Source: CAZJWR01 sp964549765 (GTDB taxonomy: Bacteria > Zixibacteria > MSB-5A5 > GN15 > JAAZOE01). Taken from it: 40,950 bases of DNA. Under the pieces are notes generated by a model. That model did not search any database, was not told the origin of the DNA, and worked only from the letters and a program-made list of their open reading frames with translations. How positions within the stretch are numbered: position 1 is the stretch's first letter; each line of letters opens with the position of its first letter. The DNA is taken from positions 1 through 40,950 of the forward strand of contig CAZJWR010000035.1 of assembly GCA_964549765.1 (NCBI GenBank), given 5' to 3'. Below, one piece after another: positions 26,245 through 35,482 of this stretch. A program made the position numbers and the translations under genes.

Positions 26245-27942
26245 ATGCGTGATATAATGATCGGTCTCCTTTCCCTTCTCCTCTGCCTGTCGATATCGTG
26301 CAGCACTATCGGTTCCGAGAAAGTCTACCATCACGGTGTCGTGGTCTGCTCGGATCGCATTGCCGCCAAAACCGGCGTCGATAACCTGAAAAACGGCGGC
26401 AACGCCGTCGACGCCGCCTGCGCCACGGCTCTGGCGCTGGCCGTCACCTATCCGCAGGCGGGAAATATCGGAGGCGGTGGGTTCGCTCTCGTCTATATGG
26501 CCGATTCCGGCAAAGTCTATTTTCTCGATTTCCGCGAAACCGCACCCGGGGCGGCGACGGCTCAAGCCTACCTCGACAGCGACGGCCGACTGGATCCCCA
26601 AAAATCGTTGATCGGTCCGTTGGCGGCGGGGACACCGGGCACCGTCGCCGGTCTATGGGAAATGCATGATCGGTTCGGACAAATTCCATGGCCGGATCTG
26701 GTGCGTCCGGCCCGCATGCTGGCCGCGCACGGATTCGTTGTCGATTCGCCATTGGTCGCGGCTCTGGCCGGCGATGAAGAGACTCTCCGCCAATTCGACG
26801 CTACCCGCGATATATTTCTCCCCGGAGGAGCGATTCCGCGGCCCGGCGACAGGCTGATTCAGCGCGACCTCGCCGCCACCCTGGGCCGGATCGAACACGA
26901 CGGGCGGGACGGTTTCTATACCGGGGAAACCGCCGACATGATCGCCGCTTATTGCGCCGAACAGCGCGGTTTTATCACGACCGGCGACCTTCGATCATAT
27001 AAGGCGATCTGGCGCGAACCGGTGCATTTTCGGTATCGCAACCTCGATGTCTACGCCGCCGGGCTGCCCTCGTCGGGCGGAATCGTCATGGGGCAAATCC
27101 TGAAGATGCTCAATACCTACGAATTGGAACGATACACGGCCGGCAATGCCGAATATGTTCATCTTTTCACCGAGGCCGCGCGCCGGGCGTATGCCGACCG
27201 CGCCGAATATCTCGGCGATCCCGATTTCGTCGATGATCTCACCGGACAACTGCTCGATGACGACTATGTTCTGTCCCGCCGGCGCTCGATTGACCCCAAT
27301 CATGCCACGGCCTCGTCCGAGGTTTTGCCGGGGATGCCCAAAGTCGGGCGCGAATCCGATCAGACCACGCACCTGGTGGTCGCCGACGAGAAGGGAAACA
27401 TCGTCTCGCTGACCTATACCATCAACGCCTGGTTCGGATGCAAGGCGGTCGTGCCGGGTGCGGGTTTTCTGCTCAATAACGAGATGGATGATTTCGCCAT
27501 TGTTCCCGACGCGCCCAATCAGTTCGGCCTGACCGGGGGCGACGCCAACGCGATCCAACCCGGCAAACGGATGCTGTCGTCGATGACGCCGACGATCGTA
27601 TTCAAGGGCAAAATTCCATATCTCGCCCTGGGATCGCCCGGAGGATCGAAAGTCATCACCGCCGTCGCCCAGACCATCATCAACTATCGTATATTCGAAA
27701 TGCCGCTGCATGAAGCGGTTTCGCATCCGAGGTTTCATCATCAATGGCGGCCGGATACGCTGTACCTGGAACGAGGCGGCTATGACCCCGCGACCATCGA
27801 GAAGCTGACCGAGATGGGACACCATGTTGTCGAACGGTCGCGGTACGGTGAGGTGACGGCGATAGGATTTTCCGAAGACGGCCGGTTTATGACCGGCGCG
27901 GCCGATCCGCGTCGCGGCGGAGGATGCGCCGCCGGGTATTGA
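26245..27942 (+). CDS. ggt: Gamma-glutamyltranspeptidase (exported, possible lipoprotein)
   Basis: The ATG at 26245 has GAGG at 26235-26238, six bases upstream; a TATAAT at 26215-26220 could be its -10. The ATG at 26143 lies inside the preceding terminator and is rejected. The 565-residue product starts with a signal peptide ending LCLSISCSTIG. The Cys suggests a lipoprotein, although Ser at -3 is not ideal. Family marks are ALAVTYPQAGNIGGGGF, FRETAPGAA, GTPGTVAGL, DQTTHLVV, LLNNEMDDF, SSMTPTIV and GSPGGSKVI. T374, the first Thr of TTH, is the expected autoprocessing site and N-terminal nucleophile of the small subunit. It would hydrolyse or transfer gamma-glutamyl groups of glutathione or other gamma-glutamyl compounds in the periplasm. 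A methyltransferase gene follows after 57 bases, probably co-transcribed. Confidence 0.95.
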   Translation: MRDIMIGLLSLLLCLSISCSTIGSEKVYHHGVVVCSDRIAAKTGVDNLKNGGNAVDAACATALALAVTYPQAGNIGGGGFALVYMADSGKVYFLDFRETAPGAATAQAYLDSDGRLDPQKSLIGPLAAGTPGTVAGLWEMHDRFGQIPWPDLVRPARMLAAHGFVVDSPLVAALAGDEETLRQFDATRDIFLPGGAIPRPGDRLIQRDLAATLGRIEHDGRDGFYTGETADMIAAYCAEQRGFITTGDLRSYKAIWREPVHFRYRNLDVYAAGLPSSGGIVMGQILKMLNTYELERYTAGNAEYVHLFTEAARRAYADRAEYLGDPDFVDDLTGQLLDDDYVLSRRRSIDPNHATASSEVLPGMPKVGRESDQTTHLVVADEKGNIVSLTYTINAWFGCKAVVPGAGFLLNNEMDDFAIVPDAPNQFGLTGGDANAIQPGKRMLSSMTPTIVFKGKIPYLALGSPGGSKVITAVAQTIINYRIFEMPLHEAVSHPRFHHQWRPDTLYLERGGYDPATIEKLTEMGHHVVERSRYGEVTAIGFSEDGRFMTGAADPRRGGGCAAGY

Positions 27943-27999
27943 CAGAGTGACGGTTATGCAGGCCACTGATCGCAACATCAATCCGGGGGAGAATAAATC

Positions 28000-28749
28000 A
28001 TGGTCGATCAAACAGCGTGGTACGAGGACGATAGACTTTGGGAATTTTGGGAGACGTTTATTATGTCTCCCCGCCTCATGGATGCGGCGCCCGCTGATGC
28101 CGAAAACGCGCTGAAATTGCTTGATGTTTCGCCGGGATCGGCCCTGCTCGATCTCTGCTGCGGCTACGGACGTCACACTATCGAATTCGCCCGGCGGGGA
28201 TACAAACTTACCGGTGTCGACCGCACTACGCGGTATCTCGATCACGCCCGCCGTCGGGCCGCCGATGCAGACCTCGACATTGAATTCGTGCATGACGACA
28301 TGCGCACGTTTCGCCGTCCGGAATCTTTCGACGGCGCGACCAATCTCTTGACATCGTTCGGCTATTTCGACAATCCCGACGACGACCGCCGCGTGCTCGA
28401 CAATATCCATGCTTCGCTCAAACCCGGTCGGCGAGTCGTGATGGAGATGGTCGGCAAGGAGGTATTGGCCCGGATATATCAGAAGCGCGACTGGGTCGAG
28501 TGGGACGGCGTGTACTGTCTGGAGGAACGAGAGCCGATCGACAACTGGTCGCGGCTGAAATTGCGCTGGATATTCGTCAAGGACGGTAAGGTCAAAGAAT
28601 TCCATCTTACATTGCGACTGTATTCGGCCAGCGAATTGACGTCGCTTTTGACATCGGTCGGATTCCACGGCGTGCGCATTTATGGCGGTCTCGACGGTTC
28701 ACCGTACGACCAGACCGCCCATCGCCTCGTCGCCCTCGCCGCGAAATAA
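28000..28749 (+). CDS. Class I SAM-dependent methyltransferase
   Basis: The ATG at 28000 is preceded by GGGGGAG, eight bases away. The 249-residue product has the Rossmann-fold methyltransferase motifs: motif I LLDLCCGYGRH (residues 49-59), an acidic residue after strand 2 in TGVDRT, EFVHDDMRTF, and a motif IV-like region NLLTSFGYFDN. The C-terminal third (LKLRWIFVKDGKVKEF to LRLYSASELTSLLTSVGF) resembles Methyltransf_11/25 proteins. Cytoplasmic. The substrate cannot be told from sequence. It follows the gamma-glutamyltranspeptidase gene by 57 bases and may share its transcript. It is convergent with the gene ending at 28912. Confidence 0.88.
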   Translation: MVDQTAWYEDDRLWEFWETFIMSPRLMDAAPADAENALKLLDVSPGSALLDLCCGYGRHTIEFARRGYKLTGVDRTTRYLDHARRRAADADLDIEFVHDDMRTFRRPESFDGATNLLTSFGYFDNPDDDRRVLDNIHASLKPGRRVVMEMVGKEVLARIYQKRDWVEWDGVYCLEEREPIDNWSRLKLRWIFVKDGKVKEFHLTLRLYSASELTSLLTSVGFHGVRIYGGLDGSPYDQTAHRLVALAAK

Positions 28750-28862
28750 CCCCCGCTCATCCGTTGTGTGGATCGGTGGCCCATCCGATGGCCCGCCGCA
28801 GGCGGACCGAGGGTGGGTTCCCGCTTTGGTATCATACCACTATCTGGAAATCGTTCCCGCAG

Positions 28863-28913
28863 GTCATTGCGAGAAAGCCGTTCGCCGAAAGCGAACAGCC
28901 GACGAAGCAATCT
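28863..28913. repeat. 51-bp folded dispersed repeat, copy A
   Basis: The element runs from GTCATTGCGAG to GAAGCAATCT and matches 40309-40359 in length and layout. Its ends are near-inverted (ATTGC/GCAAT). The centre folds: GTTCGC-CGAAA-GCGAAC. It abuts the stop codon of the minus-strand gene above it. Confidence 0.75.
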
Positions 28914-30366
28914 ATCGCATCCCTGCCGCACCGTCACTGTCTAAGGAGGGATAGCCGTTCTCGTCCTCTACCTGACCAAGATTCTCATAGTGAACGCCTT
29001 TCTTGTGGACCTCCCATAATTGTCTTTTTGTGAGGATCATCTCAAAAAATCCGGCGCTATCGGTTTTCTGAAGTTTGGTATCGGTCAATTCGGATACGAA
29101 CCGATAATCCGCGCTGTCGCGTAAATCAACTATTACTCGAAAGCTGGTTGAATCCCCGTATTTGTCCATCAACTCCTGATAGTACTGTTCATGCGATAAT
29201 TGTTCAAGTCTTTTGAATTTGTATTCGCCGCGATTCCGGGCCCAAATTTCGCCGTTTACTTCAATATGCTGGACATCGGCGTCCGTCAGGGGTTCGCGCT
29301 CCATTTGATGCATTTTCTCTTCATCGGATGGTGTGTGTACCGTGATTTTCGGCGGCGGCGCCGGATGACCCGGGCCGTAGGGCAGTTCTTCACCATTTAC
29401 TCGGTTATCGTTGATCACATAATCAGAATCGGTAGTTATCGGCCTTAGTCTTAAATCCCATTTATACATTTGCAATCCGGCGTCTGACCGCACGAAGAAG
29501 ACTTGTGATGATGGCAGGTTGATATTGGATTCAACAATTGTGGGCCGGATCATGACGCCACAAGTATCACTGGACCCAATGACAAGTTCAAAGGCGTGAG
29601 TTACCGAATCTCGCGCCATTAAATTTGCGCTCCAGCTTTTTTCGCCAATGTAAGTGATATCGCCCGTTGTGGTTACATCGAATTTTACTGATCCAAAATC
29701 CTGTGCGGAAATGGCAATATACTCGAAATTCAAATGGTATCCGATCCTGAGTGAGTCGTTAGCGAATATATCGCTACCGAAAGGAATTCGCGTCTTACCA
29801 CTCTGTATGTTATCTATCAAAGGCCTCGATCCGGATGACATAAGGTGACTGTGCGGTGCTGGATGATCCGGGCCGTAGGGGAGTTTATTACCGGTGTATT
29901 GATTTTCGATATAAGCATAAGCAGATTTTCCGGTAAAAGGGTTCTTACGAGGGTCACCGCGATGCACTTCCATGGAATCTATGCTCGTAACAAAGTAGCA
30001 GTACGCGGATGTCAAGCAGCTGCCATCCTTGTCAATTCTGATTTCGATTCCACATGTATCCATAACGGGGACATTAACGATAATTTCGCGAGACAGAGAA
30101 TCGCCCTCATGCGTATCAGCGGCCCAAGACATGTTGCCAGCATAACCAAGCGCGCCATCGATATGAATACTAAAGGAAACCGGTCCGAAGCTGTCATTAA
30201 ATTTGGCGAAATAGTGCAGCTTCACCGCGCCTGGATGATCAACCGTCGTGACCGGCCAAAGGCCTGATAGGAAGGGCGGTGTTGGCTTTGTTCCTGTGGC
30301 TATGCCAGCCAATCCGAAAACCAAACAAAAAATAACGCCGAATACGTAAATAGCCTTTAATTTCAT
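28912..30366 (-). CDS. Unrecognised secreted protein with internal domain duplication
   Basis: Start is the ATG at 30366: AAGGAGGG lies at 30371-30378 just upstream and would be inside the coding region if the ATG at 30387 were used. The 484-residue product has a signal peptide (MKLKAIYVFGVIFCLVFGLAG). Two halves are homologous, about residues 35-165 and 195-332. Both carry SW(A/S)A, DS, DTCG(I/V)xIR and (C/V)FFV-type strands and end in LPYGP(D/G)HPAP. The last ~150 residues are charged and different (RNRGEYKFKRLEQLSHEQYYQELM). I do not recognise the family. The DNA is AT-richer than its neighbours, which hints at a different origin. It is 264 bases downstream of the SpoIID-like gene. The stop codon touches the 51-bp dispersed repeat. 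Confidence 0.8.
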   Translation of the reverse strand: MKLKAIYVFGVIFCLVFGLAGIATGTKPTPPFLSGLWPVTTVDHPGAVKLHYFAKFNDSFGPVSFSIHIDGALGYAGNMSWAADTHEGDSLSREIIVNVPVMDTCGIEIRIDKDGSCLTSAYCYFVTSIDSMEVHRGDPRKNPFTGKSAYAYIENQYTGNKLPYGPDHPAPHSHLMSSGSRPLIDNIQSGKTRIPFGSDIFANDSLRIGYHLNFEYIAISAQDFGSVKFDVTTTGDITYIGEKSWSANLMARDSVTHAFELVIGSSDTCGVMIRPTIVESNINLPSSQVFFVRSDAGLQMYKWDLRLRPITTDSDYVINDNRVNGEELPYGPGHPAPPPKITVHTPSDEEKMHQMEREPLTDADVQHIEVNGEIWARNRGEYKFKRLEQLSHEQYYQELMDKYGDSTSFRVIVDLRDSADYRFVSELTDTKLQKTDSAGFFEMILTKRQLWEVHKKGVHYENLGQVEDENGYPSLDSDGAAGMR

Positions 30367-30570
30367 CTTTCCCTCCTTGTTCTCCAAATATTAATCTCCT
30401 CCGCCGCTTTTCTTCCCGGCCCAAACCAAAATTCTACATAAAATGTTTGAGGCCATATCCGCTTTTTCCTTAAGCGAGGACCCATAATTCATTGAAAATT
30501 GCCCTGGTTGAAATATGCGTGATTTACACCCTTCGCGGTTCCAAATGCCTTATGATTTGTAGGGGAGTAG

Positions 30571-30594
30571 GTCGAAACCCCTTTGGGTTTCGAC
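30571..30594. repeat. REP-like hairpin between minus-strand genes
   Basis: GTCGAAACCC (30571-30580) and GGGTTTCGAC (30585-30594) form a perfect ten-base stem with a CTTT loop, preceded by GTAG. A T-run follows on the + strand only, so it is not a canonical terminator for the minus-strand gene ending at 30631. A hairpin of the same design, GTAGGTCGGGAGC..., occurs at 40262. Confidence 0.6.
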
Positions 30595-30630
30595 ATTTTT
30601 CCGATGCCTCGGGTCGACGAGATTATTGCA

Positions 30631-31944
30631 TCAATACAATGTCTTGAGATCGGTGCCCTGGTAATAGAGCGACAGGATGGAATCGTAGGCGACTCCGTTG
30701 GCGGCCATACCGCGCGCACCCATCTGGCACATGCCGACGCCGTGTCCGTAGCCGCGGCCGTTGAATGTGACCGAAACAATATTGCTGTCGGCATCGCGCT
30801 GGATATCGAGGTCGAAATTGGCCGACCGCAAAATCGATGTCAGATCATCGCTGCGGCGCACCACCCAGCGGACGGTTTCTTTGTTGAAAATGAAATGGCC
30901 GCTGGTCGTTTCGAATACGATCGCCGCCGTCCGCCCGCCCGGCGTCCGGTCCAGGATACGCACATCGCGGAGCTTCCCCAGATGCGGCTCGGTGCCGCGC
31001 TCCTGCGCCAGATACCGTTCCAGGCGCATGATCAACTGATCGCCGCTGAACCGTTCCTGCCAGGTGAAATATTTGGATATTTTGCAGGCGCTGTCGTCCT
31101 GCACCGCCCGCAAGTATGGCTGCGGATCCTTGTCCCAGACATCCTCGATGTCATCGGTGGAACCGCCGCAAGTGGAATGATAATAGGCCTCGATCAGTTT
31201 GTCGCGATAAACGATCACTACGCCGCGCGTGTCCTCGATTGCCTTGTTGATCAATTTCTGCTCGACGGCAACGCCTTCGTAGACCTGATCGCCGATGTCG
31301 GCCTTGAGATCATAACCGGCGTCATCGCCATATTGCCCCAGGTGCGCCATCGAGTAGGTCCGCGCCGCGACCGCCTGAGCTTTGATCGCCTCGAATTGAT
31401 CCTCGGGAGTGGGGCCGATTTCGAGCGGGACGACGCCTTTGAGGTAATCCTCGATATAGACGACGTCGACGGCGACAAGCTGACCGGAAATCGACTTGAA
31501 CTCGATCAGGCCCCGGTAATCCTTGCCGTCGAGAGACAGCATCGGATGCTGGGCGCGGGTGGAAATGACCATGTGGTCGATGTTATAATCGAGATTGTTG
31601 CGGTCATTCGCATAAAGTGCCACCTTGTCGTTTTCCCCGGCCACGATAACCGGCTGGCGGGAATAATACGAGACGCGCTTGTCGCCATTGTAACAGTCGA
31701 TGGCCAGTTGTTTACCGTCGGCTGATGCGATGTCATGCTGGCGGGAGCCGTTGTCGAGCAGTACGCGCACGAACGGCAGGCGGCTGGACGGCGGTGCCTG
31801 TTCCGAAAGTTTCGGAACCCGACCGCATCCCCAGACAAGCATAATAAGCAGCGCGATTGCAGACAGCCGCGCCAGGTATGTTTTGAACGAGCTCAGGGTC
31901 ATGGTTTTATCAATTATCGGCGTAAATGGCGTAGAATTGACCAT
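30631..31944 (-). CDS. SpoIID/LytB-type lytic transglycosylase, probable lipoprotein
   Basis: The product is 437 residues from the ATG at 31944. An AGGAG lies 16 bases upstream, farther than usual. The ATG at 31902 gives a cleaner signal (MTLSSFKTYLARL to LIMLVWGCG), so the start is uncertain. The Cys after LVWG suggests a lipoprotein. The SpoIID domain is clear: YIEDYLKGVVPLEIGP with the likely catalytic Glu (E175 from 31944), AIKAQAVAARTYS, YYHSTCGGSTDD and GYGHGVGMCQMGARGMA. The family cleaves peptidoglycan glycan strands that lack stem peptides, leaving 1,6-anhydroMurNAc ends. This fits the AnmK gene 24 bases upstream and the NagZ gene in the same cluster. Confidence 0.9.
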   Translation of the reverse strand: MVNSTPFTPIIDKTMTLSSFKTYLARLSAIALLIMLVWGCGRVPKLSEQAPPSSRLPFVRVLLDNGSRQHDIASADGKQLAIDCYNGDKRVSYYSRQPVIVAGENDKVALYANDRNNLDYNIDHMVISTRAQHPMLSLDGKDYRGLIEFKSISGQLVAVDVVYIEDYLKGVVPLEIGPTPEDQFEAIKAQAVAARTYSMAHLGQYGDDAGYDLKADIGDQVYEGVAVEQKLINKAIEDTRGVVIVYRDKLIEAYYHSTCGGSTDDIEDVWDKDPQPYLRAVQDDSACKISKYFTWQERFSGDQLIMRLERYLAQERGTEPHLGKLRDVRILDRTPGGRTAAIVFETTSGHFIFNKETVRWVVRRSDDLTSILRSANFDLDIQRDADSNIVSVTFNGRGYGHGVGMCQMGARGMAANGVAYDSILSLYYQGTDLKTLY

Positions 31945-31968
31945 ATACGGATAAATATATCTCCTATT

Positions 31969-33135
31969 CTATATCGGCGGCAGGGCAAGTTTGCCTGCGA
32001 TCCCGCCCGATTTTCCCCCGGTGACATTCGGCAGAGTCGAGGGAATGCCGAAAACGAAGCATCCCGCCAGCGCCGCGAAACTGATCGCTTCCAGCAAATC
32101 GCCGTCGAAACCGAGCGCCTCGATCGGCCAGACAACGCCAGTCTCGCATCGCGCCTGCAGTCGCCTCACGACAAAAAAGTTCTTGCGCCCGCCGCCGGTA
32201 AGGTAGATGCCGTCGAGACGGGCATCCTTGAGGTATTTCCTGATGGATCGATGGATAAGCATCGCCGTGGCACCGGCGACCGACGCCATGATGTCGTATT
32301 TGCCGGCATGCTGCCGCCGGGCGGTGTGGATAAGTCGCGCCAAAAGTTGCCAATCGAACTGTTCTCTTCCGGCCGATACGCGGCGTCTCCCGTTCGCCTC
32401 GACAATCGGGCGGATGATTTCTTCGATGATCTCACCTCGACTCGCCAGCGCGCCGTCGTGATCGAGTTTTTTGTGAAAGAGCATGCGGCAGGCCAGGTCG
32501 GATAAGACATTTCCCGGGCCGCAATCGCCTCCGGCGACGTCGGCCAGACCGCCCCCGGCGGGATGGCAACTGAAGTTGGCGATGCCGCCGATGTTGACGA
32601 TGATGCGGCTCTTGGTGCGATGGCTGAGAAGCAGATGATTGACAAACGGCGTCAGCGGCGCGCCTTCGCCGCCGAGCGCAATGTTGGCGCGGCGGAAATC
32701 ATGTACAACCGGGAGGCTGGAGGCCGCCGCGACGGCGTTGCCGTCGCCGATCTGGATGGTGGCGCTGAGGCCAATCCTGCTCAATCGGCTTTTGGCCGGG
32801 AAATGTCCGATGGTTTGCCCGTGCGATCCGATCAAATCGACGCTGTAGCCGGACCTGTTCAGGAATTCACGTGCGGCTGTCCCGAGGAAATGACCGTAGG
32901 CGAGATCCCACCGGGCCAGTTCTTCTTTATCGATGATTTTCCCGGTGATGAAATTCTCCAGCGCCTTCTTGATTCGCGGCGGATACGGTATCATCGTTCC
33001 CGCGAGGAATTTAACCTGCGGTTTCCGGCCCAACCGTTCGAATGCGATCAACGCCAGGTCGACGCCGTCGGCCGATGTGCCGGAATTGATCCCGAGGATG
33101 GTCAGTTTCCGTTTGGCCGCAAGTTTGTTCAGCAT
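31969..33135 (-). CDS. anmK: Anhydro-N-acetylmuramic acid kinase
   Basis: The 388-residue product shows the AnmK series throughout: GINSGTSADGVD, GSHGQTIGHFP, IQIGDGNAVA, RRANIALGGEGAPL, VNIGGIANFS, DCGPGNVLSD and LTGGGRKN, of the ASKHA/UPF0075 kind. It opens and phosphorylates 1,6-anhydroMurNAc to MurNAc-6-phosphate in the cytoplasm for cell-wall recycling. The start is the ATG at 33135. There is no strong ribosome-binding site, but the upstream gene stops eight bases earlier, so coupled translation is likely. The SpoIID-type gene follows after 24 bases. Length is close to the family norm. Confidence 0.95.
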   Translation of the reverse strand: MLNKLAAKRKLTILGINSGTSADGVDLALIAFERLGRKPQVKFLAGTMIPYPPRIKKALENFITGKIIDKEELARWDLAYGHFLGTAAREFLNRSGYSVDLIGSHGQTIGHFPAKSRLSRIGLSATIQIGDGNAVAAASSLPVVHDFRRANIALGGEGAPLTPFVNHLLLSHRTKSRIIVNIGGIANFSCHPAGGGLADVAGGDCGPGNVLSDLACRMLFHKKLDHDGALASRGEIIEEIIRPIVEANGRRRVSAGREQFDWQLLARLIHTARRQHAGKYDIMASVAGATAMLIHRSIRKYLKDARLDGIYLTGGGRKNFFVVRRLQARCETGVVWPIEALGFDGDLLEAISFAALAGCFVFGIPSTLPNVTGGKSGGIAGKLALPPI

Positions 33136-33143
33136 GATCTATT

Positions 33144-34001
33144 TTACCAACTCAGGTACTGTTTGGTTTTATCCGAGGCGTTTTTCCAGTTGGCGGCGTT
33201 TTTATTGACGACGTCTTTCCAGTCAATCGGCTCGATATCAATATCGATTTTTGCGCACAGCGCGAACAGATCTTGTCGCATCCGATCCGCTTCCGCTCGC
33301 GTTGTTATCGGTGCGGTATAGGCCCGCTTGATTGCCGGAAAATAAATGGCTTCCGGGACGAGGTTATTCTCCAGATAGAAAAACGGCCATTTGCGCATAT
33401 AGGGCCGGAACAGGCCGTTTCGGGCATATATCCAGAGAATGATATGTTCGGCAGCGGTTCGCAGCAGGTGAGCCAGGTTGTGAATCCGCCCCCGCTCTTT
33501 CCATGTCGGATACATATAATTGAGTATTTCGTCGGCCCAATGATGATTGTCGTGAAGAAGTTTTTTTCGCTCCGATTCAGGGAAGACGACCTTCTGCGAA
33601 ATAAGCGTAGCCATACGGTTGCCGGTATCGTGGAGAATAATCGCCTTCTGCAGCGCCCAGCGTAATTCCTGAGACCAGTATGGCGACGGGACCCGATGGT
33701 TCATCGCTCTTCTGTATGATTCGACGGGAATATCGAAATCGATGCCCTTGTAGTTTAGCTGCCCGATGGCAATATACCGGCTTATCTCGCGCCATGCAGC
33801 GTCCTCGGCGTAGACGATCAGATCAAGGTCGGAAAATTCGTCGCTGTGGCCACGGCTGATGCCGCCCGTCGCGAGGATTCCGATAACGCCGTCGATGGCG
33901 GCAATTTTGCCGGCGATGAATTCGGCCGCCCGGCGAAATTTCGGATTAAGGTTACGGCTTTTGTAGCAAAGTTCATTCATGCAACTAACTGCAAAGCCCA
34001 T
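33144..34001 (-). CDS. Pol-beta-superfamily nucleotidyltransferase-like protein
   Basis: The start is the ATG at 34001, which overlaps the stop of the upstream VOC gene in TGATG, a sign of translational coupling; the GTG at 34004 is an alternative. In the 285-residue product GG-(x)n-SDLDLIVY (G46, G47, D58, D60) is the nucleotidyltransferase metal-binding motif, and FDIP further on could give the third Asp. The C-terminal half is helical with His-rich stretches (NHHWADEIL, IHNLAHLLRTAAEHIILW), like aminoglycoside adenylyltransferase or DUF4037-type proteins. The substrate is unknown. It lies tightly between the VOC and anmK genes, eight bases from the latter. Confidence 0.8.
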   Translation of the reverse strand: MGFAVSCMNELCYKSRNLNPKFRRAAEFIAGKIAAIDGVIGILATGGISRGHSDEFSDLDLIVYAEDAAWREISRYIAIGQLNYKGIDFDIPVESYRRAMNHRVPSPYWSQELRWALQKAIILHDTGNRMATLISQKVVFPESERKKLLHDNHHWADEILNYMYPTWKERGRIHNLAHLLRTAAEHIILWIYARNGLFRPYMRKWPFFYLENNLVPEAIYFPAIKRAYTAPITTRAEADRMRQDLFALCAKIDIDIEPIDWKDVVNKNAANWKNASDKTKQYLSW

Positions 34002-34342
34002 CACGGGTTTTGGAACGCGCCCGGATCCTCCCAGAGATTATAGGTCGTGCCGAAGGGATCCCGGATGTAACAATCCTTGCCCTTACCTTGCCACGTAATC
34101 ACGCGGCATCCGGCGGCGACCAATTCATCGCGGGCCTTTTCGAGGTCGGGAACGAGCAGTTCCAGAACCAGTTCACGCGGTTGAGCGTTGTCGACAAAAA
34201 GGCGAATCGGATCGGTCTTCATCTCGTAGGCTTCGCCGACTTTCCCGACGACGTCCCATCCAAGAACCTCCCGATAGAACTTCACGACGTGCTCCTGCGC
34301 GGGGTGGCGCAGGCTTATGCAACGGCTGAGTTTGAATGGCAT
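34001..34342 (-). CDS. VOC-family (glyoxalase/bleomycin-resistance fold) protein
   Basis: The 113-residue product is one VOC unit pair: a RHPAQEHVVKFYREVLGW opening helix, LVLELLVPDLEKARDELVAAG and the closing CYIRDPFGTTYNLWE. Such proteins bind metal and act as lyases, epimerases, dioxygenases or antibiotic binders; which applies cannot be told. AAGGA precedes the ATG at 34342 on the minus strand. It is translationally coupled to the nucleotidyltransferase-like gene downstream. The 127 bases between it and the NagZ-like gene hold nothing I can identify. Confidence 0.85.
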   Translation of the reverse strand: MPFKLSRCISLRHPAQEHVVKFYREVLGWDVVGKVGEAYEMKTDPIRLFVDNAQPRELVLELLVPDLEKARDELVAAGCRVITWQGKGKDCYIRDPFGTTYNLWEDPGAFQNP

Positions 34343-34469
34343 GGGCGAATTCCTTTCCCAACTGGTCGACCGGTACCGTTTTATCGGCCGAGACTCCGAC
34401 GTACCAGAAACATTAGGAATATATCATTCGATTTCCGGCATGTCTATATTTGAATGCATCGCTTTACTT

Positions 34470-35450
34470 CTATGGAATCTTCCGCACCAAAGCTTGCAAC
34501 CGTTTCCCGGCGTCGGCTTTCCGGCCTTTCTCGAATCGTCCGCCCTCCCAGTCTTCCTCAAATGCCCTATACATTTTTCGTGTTCGTTTAAAATTCTGCC
34601 CGAAGAGAAGTAGGTCGGCCCCGGCGGCGAAACTCTGGGATGCGAGTTTCGGCGACGGGTCGATATCCGAAGCGCCCAGCATGAGCAGGTCATCGGTAAC
34701 AACCGGCCCGGCGAAGGCCAGTTTATCCTTCAGCCAACCCGATATGATCGTCTGTGATATGACGGCCGGCCGGTCATCGATTTTCGGCGCCGACAGATGG
34801 GTCACCATAACGGAGTCGGCCCCCGACTCGATCGCGGCCCGGAAGGGGGGGATCTCGGTGTCCCAGAATTCCTTTGCGTCGCGGTCCACGGTCGATAGAA
34901 TTTCGTGGGGATCGCCGACGCTGCGTCCGAGGCCGGGGAAATGCTTGGCGCATGTCAGCAGTCCCTGCATATGATGAATCCGTATCGTTTCGTCGGCGAA
35001 GCGCGCCACGATTTTGGAATCGTTCGAAAAGGTGCGGGTATCCAGAACGTGACCGGGTTCGGTATCGAAGAGATCGACGGTCGGGACGAGATTCATATTA
35101 ATACCGATTTCATGCAATCGTTCGCACACCCGGGCGAGATCGCTGCGGTATTGATCGATACGCCCCCGGTGCCCGTAATAGCGAGGCGCTTCCAGCGACG
35201 GGAAGGAATGAGCGAACCGCCGGACCCGGCCGCCCTCCTGATCGACGGCGACGATAAACGGCCGGCCGAGGCTTTTCCTGAAATCAGCCAGCCAGCTCCT
35301 GAGACTGTCCTGGTCGCGGCAATGCCCGGCAAAAAGGACGATTCCGGCGATGCCGTTGTCGCCGATAAAATGTAGCGTCTCGTCGCGAGGTCTGTCTTCG
35401 GGAAATGAGACGATAAAAAACCGGCCGATATGTTTCGACGCGACTTCCAT
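34470..35450 (-). CDS. nagZ: Glycoside hydrolase family 3, NagZ-like beta-N-acetylglucosaminidase
   Basis: The 326-residue single-domain GH3 product has no signal peptide, matching the cytoplasmic NagZ type. Marks are GIVLFAGHC, AVDQEGGRVRRF, CAKHFPGLG followed by GDPH (the NagZ-specific Asp-His loop) and VVTDDLLMLGA with the expected nucleophile Asp. NagZ removes GlcNAc from GlcNAc-anhydroMurNAc peptides, yielding the AnmK substrate. The start is the ATG at 35450, GAGG four bases upstream. The GGDEF gene ends 32 bases upstream, so the two are probably co-transcribed. Confidence in GH3 is very high, and in the NagZ role good because of the anmK and SpoIID neighbours. Confidence 0.92.
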   Translation of the reverse strand: MEVASKHIGRFFIVSFPEDRPRDETLHFIGDNGIAGIVLFAGHCRDQDSLRSWLADFRKSLGRPFIVAVDQEGGRVRRFAHSFPSLEAPRYYGHRGRIDQYRSDLARVCERLHEIGINMNLVPTVDLFDTEPGHVLDTRTFSNDSKIVARFADETIRIHHMQGLLTCAKHFPGLGRSVGDPHEILSTVDRDAKEFWDTEIPPFRAAIESGADSVMVTHLSAPKIDDRPAVISQTIISGWLKDKLAFAGPVVTDDLLMLGASDIDPSPKLASQSFAAGADLLLFGQNFKRTRKMYRAFEEDWEGGRFEKGRKADAGKRLQALVRKIP

Positions 35451-35482
35451 GTCGCCTCAATATACGCATCCGGCCGCCGTTA

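Noticed and set aside
26995..28668. Long minus-strand open frame (557 codons) opposite the transpeptidase and methyltransferase
   Set aside because: It spans two well-supported genes on the other strand and shows no recognisable domain; it is an open frame caused by codon bias.
30583..31725. 380-codon plus-strand frame opposite the SpoIID gene
   Set aside because: The minus strand encodes all SpoIID motifs in this interval; the plus frame is its shadow.
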